From Spirochaetales bacterium (lineage in GTDB: Bacteria > Spirochaetota > Spirochaetia > DSM-27196 > SKKC01), in NCBI GenBank assembly GCA_007135605.1, contig SLIN01000043.1, forward strand, positions 1 to 44,086: DNA of 44,086 nt. The letters are read 5' to 3'. Shown here one piece after another: positions 37,398 through 44,086 of the stretch. The position numbers and the translations under genes were made by a program. The number at the start of each line of letters is the position of its first letter. The first letter of the stretch is position 1. The notes under the pieces were generated by a model, which made no database searches, had not been told where the DNA came from, and saw only the letters and a program-made list of their open reading frames with translations.

Positions 37398-38069
37398 GTG
37401 ACAGGAGTGGACGAAGCGATCCGCCTGTACGAAGAGGGTAAGTACGAGGAAGCACTCGATGCCCTTTTGAATCTGGACGTTGACTCCGACCGGTACTCGG
37501 AGCTCTCATACTATCTCGGCCTCTGTTATACCCAGCTCGAACAGTACGACGAGGCGTTACTCTATCTCGAGCAGGTGGTGACCGCCGAGGTTTCCTTTGC
37601 GAAGATCTACCAGAGTCGCATGATACTCGGGTACATATACGCGATAACGGGTCGGTACCGTCTCGCGGAGTTCGAGTTCGCACGTCTGCTCGAGGATGGG
37701 TACGAGTCACCCAAGGTCTACTGCGCTCTCGCGTACAACCAGTATCATCAGAACAACATCGCCGCGGCGGTCACAAATCTTCAGAAAGCGTTGCAACTCG
37801 AGCCGAAGAATCCGACTGCGTTGAACAATCTTGGATTCGTGCTCGCCGAGAAAGGGGCGAAGCCGGCGCTTGCCGTTCGGTACTGCAAGGATGCCCTGTC
37901 TGCGAACCCGGAAAGTGCAACCTATCTCGACAGTCTGGGATGGGCCCTCCACAAGGCGGGTAACACCGATCAGGCGCAGAAAGTGCTGCGGCGTGCTCTC
38001 GAGCTCCGCCCCGAGGATCAGGAGATCCGTGAGCACCTCAGCGTGGTTACCCGCGAGGAGGCAGTGTAA
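37398..38069 (+). CDS. TPR-repeat protein
   Basis: Repeated TPR helices, e.g. ALNNLGFVLAEKGAKPALAVRYCKDALSANPESATYLDSLGWALHKAGNTDQAQKVLRRAL. Confidence 0.9.
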   Translation: MTGVDEAIRLYEEGKYEEALDALLNLDVDSDRYSELSYYLGLCYTQLEQYDEALLYLEQVVTAEVSFAKIYQSRMILGYIYAITGRYRLAEFEFARLLEDGYESPKVYCALAYNQYHQNNIAAAVTNLQKALQLEPKNPTALNNLGFVLAEKGAKPALAVRYCKDALSANPESATYLDSLGWALHKAGNTDQAQKVLRRALELRPEDQEIREHLSVVTREEAV

Positions 38070-40147
38070 TGCGGCCCCGATTCCGGTGCGGTCAGTTAGC
38101 TGCTATCGGCGTTCCAATGATTATGCTCCTCTCGGCGTTACCCGTCCTGGTTTCGCTCGTACCGCAACAAGTGCACGCGCAGAGCGTCGACTTCGATGAG
38201 CTCGAGGCTGCCGAAGAGTTCGGGTGGGGCGTACGCGCGTTTCATCGGGGATACTTCCAGGATGCGATTCGAAGCTTCACTCGATCGCTCTCGCTCGATC
38301 CGGAAAACGAATTGACTCGCGAGTGGCTCGGCCGTGCGTACTTCCGGGCCGGTCTGGAGCAAGCAGCCATGAGCGAGTGGGGCGGCCTGCTGGATCGAAC
38401 GGCCGGGTCGCTCTACATCGAGCAGCTACTCGATCAGCTGACACAAACGCAGCTGGTTGATCCGGACGCCATGGCGACCGAGCCGTATGTGAACGCGCGT
38501 GAGATCGATGGTCGTCGCGGTGAGATCGACGTTTTTCGTAGACCGACGTCGATTCTCTCTCGAGACGACGGATCGCTGCTCGTAGTTTCGTTCGGAACGC
38601 ACGAAATCAGCGTCCTCGATGTGAATGGAGCACGAATCGGCCGGTGGCGCGGCGGTGCGATCGGGTTCGACGCTCCGTACGACATAGTGGAGAGCGGAGG
38701 CGACTATTTCGTTACCGAGTTCAGCGCGGACAGGATTTCACGGCTCGACCGGAACGGAAACAGGATCGCTACATTCGGAGAATCGGGACTCGGCAACGGT
38801 GAGTTGATCGGCCCGCAGTATATCGCTGCCGATGGTCACGGCTACCTCTACGTTAGCGACTGGGGTAACCGGAGGATCGTACGCTTCAACGAGGAGGGAG
38901 AGTATATCCACGCGTTCGGCGATCGGGCGCAGGGAGCGTTTCCCGGCTTACGGGAGCCGACCGGCGTTGCGTGGAGTAACGGTACCGTCTATGTAGCCGA
39001 TTCGGCTCACAATGCGCTCTTTGCCTTCGACGAGAGCGGTAACTACCTCGAAACGCTCGGCGAAGGGAGGGTCGACGGAGTCGAAGGAGTTTCGGTCTTC
39101 TCCGACCGCGAGCTGCTGCTCGGGCGGCGTGACCGGGTCGATCTGATCGATGTTGAGCGCGACACGATTCGCTCGATCAGTGAGCTCGACGGAGCGGGGC
39201 GCCGGGTAGTAAGCGCGATGCGTGAAGTGAATGGCGATATCGTTGCGGTCGATTTCGATGCCAACACACTCTACTACCTTACCGAGCGCCCTGCGCTCTA
39301 TACCGGATTGAGAACGCAGGTCGAGCGTATCGACAGCGATTCGTTTCCTACCGTCGTCGTAGATGTCCGCGTCGAGGACAGGAATGGAAATCCGATCGTC
39401 GGTCTGCGCGGCAACAATTTCGTTATCACCGAGGAGGGCGGTGCGGTTCACGATACGGCACTCATATATGCGGCCGACCGCGACACGAATCCCGCCGTGT
39501 CGCTGCTTGTCAGTCGGGAAACCTCGATTGAGGGTATGCGTTCCGAAGTTGAGCGTACGCTGAGAGGAGTGCATGAGTCGGTGAGCGAGGTCGGTGAAAT
39601 CGGGCTGATACTATCCGGCCGCCAACCGATTGTCGCGCAACCTCCGACCGCCGGGACAGCCAGGTTCGTAGAGGACGGAACGGCCGCGGGAGCGTATGAC
39701 GGTGAACATGAGTTCGATAGAGCCGTCAGGCTCGCTGCCGGCGAGCTCATGCGTGCGCGCGGTCGACGGAGCGTCACCTATCTCTCCGACGGCACGCTGC
39801 CCGACGACGCGTTCGACACATACGATCTCGTCGAGGTAGCTTCCTATATGCGAAATAACGGCATTCGCTTCGACCTGCTGCTGGTTGGCGGCGGTCAAGC
39901 CGACGATCGTCTCGAATACCTCGTGGATGCTACGAACGGAATGGTTGTACGCCCCGAGGGGCCTCGCGGTCTACTGCCGTACGAAGAAGCGGTAATCGCG
40001 CGGCCGAGCGGCCGTTACGTGTTGCGTTTTAGGACGCCTCGAGACGGCGACTTCGGTCGTCGATACCTTCCGTTGGAGGTCGAGGCGGCACTCGGCCGTC
40101 GCACCGGCCGGGCGGAAAGCGGATACTTCGCTCCCTTTGAGTTCTAA
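38069..40147 (+). CDS. Exported TPR + NHL-type beta-propeller + VWA-like protein
   Basis: Signal-like N-terminus; TPR AFHRGYFQDAIRSFTRSLSLDPENE; NHL-like GYLYVSDWGNRRIVRFNEEGEYIHAFG; C-terminal VWA-like fold. Confidence 0.82.
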   Translation: MRPRFRCGQLAAIGVPMIMLLSALPVLVSLVPQQVHAQSVDFDELEAAEEFGWGVRAFHRGYFQDAIRSFTRSLSLDPENELTREWLGRAYFRAGLEQAAMSEWGGLLDRTAGSLYIEQLLDQLTQTQLVDPDAMATEPYVNAREIDGRRGEIDVFRRPTSILSRDDGSLLVVSFGTHEISVLDVNGARIGRWRGGAIGFDAPYDIVESGGDYFVTEFSADRISRLDRNGNRIATFGESGLGNGELIGPQYIAADGHGYLYVSDWGNRRIVRFNEEGEYIHAFGDRAQGAFPGLREPTGVAWSNGTVYVADSAHNALFAFDESGNYLETLGEGRVDGVEGVSVFSDRELLLGRRDRVDLIDVERDTIRSISELDGAGRRVVSAMREVNGDIVAVDFDANTLYYLTERPALYTGLRTQVERIDSDSFPTVVVDVRVEDRNGNPIVGLRGNNFVITEEGGAVHDTALIYAADRDTNPAVSLLVSRETSIEGMRSEVERTLRGVHESVSEVGEIGLILSGRQPIVAQPPTAGTARFVEDGTAAGAYDGEHEFDRAVRLAAGELMRARGRRSVTYLSDGTLPDDAFDTYDLVEVASYMRNNGIRFDLLLVGGGQADDRLEYLVDATNGMVVRPEGPRGLLPYEEAVIARPSGRYVLRFRTPRDGDFGRRYLPLEVEAALGRRTGRAESGYFAPFEF

Positions 40148-40236
40148 ATTTATCCGGTACTTTTCGGACGGCACTCGAGGAGTGTATATTCAACGATATC
40201 GGTATAGCATAATCCCGCACTGGGGGAGTAGTCGTA

Positions 40237-40551
40237 ATGGCGAGTCGAGATCACTACGATGAGGGGCAACTTCAGGAGAAAAAGGATGAGAAGCTCAAGG
40301 CACCCGACATGTATCGGGTGGTTCTCCATAATGACGATTACACGACGCAGGAGTTCGTCGTCGAGGTTCTCGTCAAGGTGTTTCACAAGAGTGTAGTGGA
40401 TGCGACGAGGATCATGTTGAGTGTGCACCGTAACGGTATCGGGCAGGTCGGGGTTTTTACCTATGACATTGCCGCAACGAAGGTACGGCAGGTCCATCAG
40501 ATGGCGCGAGAGCGGGAGTTCCCGCTCAAGTGCACCATCGAGAAGGCATAG
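40237..40551 (+). CDS. clpS: ATP-dependent Clp protease adaptor ClpS
   Basis: PDMYRVVLHNDDYTTQEFVVEVLVKVFHKS...AREREFPLKCTIEKA. Confidence 0.97.
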   Translation: MASRDHYDEGQLQEKKDEKLKAPDMYRVVLHNDDYTTQEFVVEVLVKVFHKSVVDATRIMLSVHRNGIGQVGVFTYDIAATKVRQVHQMAREREFPLKCTIEKA

Positions 40552-40566
40552 CAGCCGTGCTGTTCG

Positions 40567-42936
40567 GTGGAGTGTAAGCGAATGAGAGTGAATCAGGAAG
40601 TTCAGGATGTCCTGAACGCCGCCTATCAAGAGGCGAAGCAGCGTAGCCACGAGTATCTTACGCCGGAGCATGTTCTGTATGCGGCGTTGCACTTCGAATA
40701 TCCGAGGGAAGTGCTCATCGAATGCGGAGCGGAGCCGGATGCGGTACGAAACGAGATCGACGAGCATCTGAAGACCCGTGTCCCGAGTGTCGACGATGTT
40801 GAGCCGACGCAGAGCGTCAGCTTTCATAACGTGATCGAGCGTGCGGTGTTTCATACTCAGAACGCCTCAAAGGACGAGGTAGATCTCGGCGACATTCTCG
40901 TCTCGATTTTTGATGAGGATGAGAGTTTCGGTAGCTACTTTCTGCGAAAATCCGGTATTTCGAGACTGAATCTTCTCGAGACGATCTCGCATGGGGTACA
41001 ACCCGACGATTTCGAGGACGGCGAGGTCGATGCCGAAGACGACGAGGAGGAGTCGACCGGCACCGGGCGGAAACGCAAGGACCCGCTCGAACAGTTTACC
41101 GATAATCTGACTCAACTCGCCGCCGACGGCAAGCTCGAACCGGTAATCGGGCGTGACGACATCATCGAGCGCACGGTACAGGTGCTTTGCCGCCGGCTGA
41201 AGAACAACCCTGTGCTTCTCGGCGATCCGGGAGTCGGCAAGACGGCGATCGCAGAGGGGCTCGCGCAGCGAATAGCCGACGAGAGCGTGCCGGCTCTCCT
41301 CAAGAGCTATACGATCTTCAGCCTCGATATGGGTCGAGTTCTCGCGGGTACCCGATATCGCGGCGATTTCGAGGAGCGCATGAAGCAGGTCATCAGCGCC
41401 CTCCAGAAACGTGAGAAAGTGATCCTCTTCATCGACGAGATTCACACCATCGTCGGCGCCGGTGCCGTGTCGGGCGGTGCAATGGACGCGAGCAATATGC
41501 TGAAGCCGGCCTTGAGCGCCGGAGATATTCGAGTAATCGGAAGTACCACCTACGAGGAATACAAGAAGTATTTCGAGAAAGATCGGGCGCTCAGTCGACG
41601 CTTTCAGAAAATCGAGGTCCCCGAGCCGAGTGAGGAGGACGCCTACCAGATACTCATGGGACTGCGATCGAAGTACGAGGATTACCACCATGTGCGTTAC
41701 AGCGATGACGCGTTGCATGCGGCGGTGAACCTGAGTGCGCTCTATATCACCGACCGTCATCTGCCGGATAAGGCGATCGACGTTATGGATGAAAGCGGTG
41801 CGTTTATGCGTATGAAGACATTCCGCGAAGGCGAGGAAGAGGGCGATCCGGTAACGATTCTCGAGGGTGATATCGAGAAGGTGGTTAGTAAGATCGCCAA
41901 GATACCTGAACGTACCGTGAACGCGAGTGAAGGGGCTCGCCTGCAGAATCTCGAGTCAGACTTGCAGAACGTGGTTTTCGGGCAGGACAGCGCAATTCGC
42001 CTCGTCGTGGACGCGGTGAAACGTTCGCGCGCCGGATTCCGTAAAGGCGATAAGCCGGTGGCGAGCTTTCTGTTCGTCGGACCGACCGGCGTGGGCAAGA
42101 CAGAGCTCGCACGGCAGCTGTCGGAGACTCTGGGTGTCGGAATGCATCGCTTCGATATGAGCGAGTTCCAGGAGAAACATACCGTCAGTCGCTTGCTCGG
42201 ATCTCCTCCGGGCTATATTGGCTATGAAGAAGGCGGCATGCTGACTGATGTCGTGCGCAAGACGCCCCACTGCGTGCTTCTCCTCGATGAGATCGAGAAG
42301 GCGCATCAGGACATATTCAATGTCCTCTTACAGGCCATGGACTACGCTACGATCACCGACAACACCGGCAGAAAGGCCGACTTCCGCAATGCGATAATTA
42401 TCATGACGAGCAATGCCGGCGCACGTGAGATCGGTAAACCGATGATCGGGTTCGGTCAGCGGTCGGTAACGAATCAGGCAATCGACGACGCGGTCGAGCG
42501 GATCTTCAGTCCGGAGTTCCGCAATCGGCTCGACAAAGTGGTCGTTTTCAATGCGCTCGGTCAGGATATAACCGAGAATATCGTGCTCAAAGAGATCAAC
42601 GAGTTCCGTGAGCAGCTTGCCGAAAAGCAGGTCACCCTCGAGCTTACCGACGAGGCGCTCAGCTGGCTTGCCGAACGGGGGTATAGCGAGGAGTTCGGCG
42701 CACGGAATATCTCCCGGCTGATCGAAGAGAAGATCAAGAGCTACTTCGTCGACGAGGTTCTTTTCGGCTCCCTCGCACGAGGCGGCACCGCGCGGGCGGA
42801 AGTCGTTGACGATGATGTGGTAGTACGGACCATCGAGTCCTCCGGCTCCGAGGCGAGGTCGTCGGGCGAGGACGAGAACGAGGGAGAGTCGTCGGAGCGG
42901 AAGGCGCCCGAAGACGAATCGGCAACTGTCGAGTGA
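40567..42936 (+). CDS. clpA: ATP-dependent Clp protease ATP-binding subunit ClpA
   Basis: Clp N domain; [36 protein letters not shown]; ClpA-type organisation next to clpS. Confidence 0.97.
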   Translation: MECKRMRVNQEVQDVLNAAYQEAKQRSHEYLTPEHVLYAALHFEYPREVLIECGAEPDAVRNEIDEHLKTRVPSVDDVEPTQSVSFHNVIERAVFHTQNASKDEVDLGDILVSIFDEDESFGSYFLRKSGISRLNLLETISHGVQPDDFEDGEVDAEDDEEESTGTGRKRKDPLEQFTDNLTQLAADGKLEPVIGRDDIIERTVQVLCRRLKNNPVLLGDPGVGKTAIAEGLAQRIADESVPALLKSYTIFSLDMGRVLAGTRYRGDFEERMKQVISALQKREKVILFIDEIHTIVGAGAVSGGAMDASNMLKPALSAGDIRVIGSTTYEEYKKYFEKDRALSRRFQKIEVPEPSEEDAYQILMGLRSKYEDYHHVRYSDDALHAAVNLSALYITDRHLPDKAIDVMDESGAFMRMKTFREGEEEGDPVTILEGDIEKVVSKIAKIPERTVNASEGARLQNLESDLQNVVFGQDSAIRLVVDAVKRSRAGFRKGDKPVASFLFVGPTGVGKTELARQLSETLGVGMHRFDMSEFQEKHTVSRLLGSPPGYIGYEEGGMLTDVVRKTPHCVLLLDEIEKAHQDIFNVLLQAMDYATITDNTGRKADFRNAIIIMTSNAGAREIGKPMIGFGQRSVTNQAIDDAVERIFSPEFRNRLDKVVVFNALGQDITENIVLKEINEFREQLAEKQVTLELTDEALSWLAERGYSEEFGARNISRLIEEKIKSYFVDEVLFGSLARGGTARAEVVDDDVVVRTIESSGSEARSSGEDENEGESSERKAPEDESATVE

Positions 42937-42959
42937 TTGGCGGTCGGTAATGAGCGTTC

Positions 42960-43688
42960 GTGGCTGAAGACTACGATTTTCCGTGGCTCGACGAGCACGA
43001 CCGTTTTGCCTTCCCGCCGGTAGAGACCGCCTCGCCGGAGGGTATTGTCGGTGTCGGAGGGAATCTGAGCCCCGGCATGGTACTCAGTGGCTACCGGCAG
43101 GGAATCTTCCCATGGTATGCGCCGGGCGAACCGGTTCTGTGGTGGTCACCGGATCCTCGTGCGGTGATACTGCCCGATACGCTACACGTACCGAAATCGA
43201 TGCGGAGAATTCTCCGCCGGCGTGAGTTCACCCTGACGATCGACCGTGCGTTCGAGCGGGTGATCGTCGAGTGTGCAACCGCCGAGCGGGATCACGACGG
43301 CACCTGGATTACCGACGAGATGAACGACGCGTACGTAAGGCTGCACCGGCTGGGATATGCGCACTCGGTGGAGGTGTGGCACGGATCGGAGCTGGCGGGA
43401 GGACTGTACGGCATCGGGCTCGGAGCCGCGTTCTTCGGCGAAAGCATGTTCTCGCGTGTCTCGAACGCATCGAAGGCTGCATTCATCCCGTTCGCGCGGG
43501 CGATGTTTCGCGCCGGCGTGCGCTTTATCGACTCTCAGGTGTACACAGACCACATGGCGCGACTCGGTGCGGTGGAGATACCGCGCAGTCGCTTCGTTGC
43601 CCTTTTACACGAGGCTCTATCCGTGCCCGACCCGAAAGGAGCGTGGACCGCACGCGAATCGTTGCTCGAGGAGGCGGCGAAGCCGTAG
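42960..43688 (+). CDS. aat: Leucyl/phenylalanyl-tRNA--protein transferase
   Basis: FPPVETASPEGIVGVGGNLSPGMVLSGYRQGIFPWYAPGEPVLWWSPDPRAVI; GLYGIGLGAAFFGESMFSR. Confidence 0.97.
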   Translation: MAEDYDFPWLDEHDRFAFPPVETASPEGIVGVGGNLSPGMVLSGYRQGIFPWYAPGEPVLWWSPDPRAVILPDTLHVPKSMRRILRRREFTLTIDRAFERVIVECATAERDHDGTWITDEMNDAYVRLHRLGYAHSVEVWHGSELAGGLYGIGLGAAFFGESMFSRVSNASKAAFIPFARAMFRAGVRFIDSQVYTDHMARLGAVEIPRSRFVALLHEALSVPDPKGAWTARESLLEEAAKP

Positions 43689-43753
43689 CGTCTCGGCATT
43701 CGATGGCCGATCGCCGGAGAGTTCCCGGCCGCGGTCGTACCGCGTTGGAGACG
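43689..43753 (+). terminator. Possible stem-loop terminator region between convergent aat and kinase genes
   Basis: CGTCTC (43689-43694) pairs with GAGACG (43748-43753); inner hairpin CGCGGT-cgt-ACCGCG (43730-43744); no U-tract. Confidence 0.35.
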
Positions 43754-43805
43754 TGTCGCTTCCGGGACGGGTAGTGTAGGTCCGGATCGCCCCGTGCTTT
43801 CCGAG

Positions 43806-44086
43806 TCAGTACTCGAATGCACTGTCGCCGATGAATTCACGAAGAATGCTCTGATCGGGTACCTCGCTCGAAGGAATCGGCGTGAAGTTGTCGAGAAAGT
43901 GCATTAGTCGGATCGCCTCGTGATACACTGAATCGTACGGTTTCACCTCGCGCAACAGCGGTTCTGCATACGGTTTGAGCACTCCGAGCTCATAATCGAG
44001 TGCAGAATTGAACGCGACGTTCGCCTTGCTCTGATACGGGAATATGTTTCGATCTTCGCCGCGTCGAACGCTCGGCCACATCTCGA
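43806..44086 (-). CDS. C-terminus of a uridine-kinase-like nucleoside kinase, truncated by the window edge
   Basis: WPSVRRGEDRNIFPYQSKANVAFNSALDYELGVLKPYAEPLL...VPDQSILREFIGDSAFEY; frame open to the edge. Confidence 0.7.
   Translation of the reverse strand, partial: EMWPSVRRGEDRNIFPYQSKANVAFNSALDYELGVLKPYAEPLLREVKPYDSVYHEAIRLMHFLDNFTPIPSSEVPDQSILREFIGDSAFEY

Noticed and set aside
1-44086. Defence island, prophage, CRISPR or secretion system
   Set aside because: No such genes or arrays recognised; almost all ORFs are assigned to core functions.

Overview
The 44 kb window reads as one gene-dense chromosomal segment of a moderately GC-rich spirochaete. This placement is an inference from gene content and order: rplU-prp-rpmA-obg-nadD-LCP-rsfS; a very long membrane-anchored coiled-coil protein followed by grpE-dnaK-dnaJ; rpsT-HU-lnt; rho-rpmE; and bactofilin clusters. 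Most of it is core gene content: ribosomal proteins, a chaperone operon, a purF-purM-purN-purD operon on the minus strand, a heterodimeric ABC exporter, and a clpS-clpA-aat N-degron cluster. I see no CRISPR array, prophage, rRNA, recognisable tRNA or classical IS element. Two genes are cut by the window edges: an rnfC-like 5' end at the left, which the ORF track missed, and a nucleoside-kinase-like 3' end at the right. The observations most worth following up are: (1) a 127-129 bp nested inverted-repeat element at 22336-22464, whose terminal motif AGTTTGTCsGAC recurs as a perfect palindrome at 4731-4747; (2) a strong promoter followed by a ~240-nt structured, apparently non-coding leader upstream of rho; (3) Rho with a ~130-residue disordered acidic/RGG-rich N-terminus; (4) a giant TM + coiled-coil + HTH protein; (5) a bactofilin next to a catalytically degenerate M23 protein; (6) Prp protease next to an L27 that lacks the extension Prp normally removes; (7) a 98-aa protein that is 54% Asp/Glu with its own promoter. 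No search or folding program was run; family calls come from motif recognition in the supplied translations.
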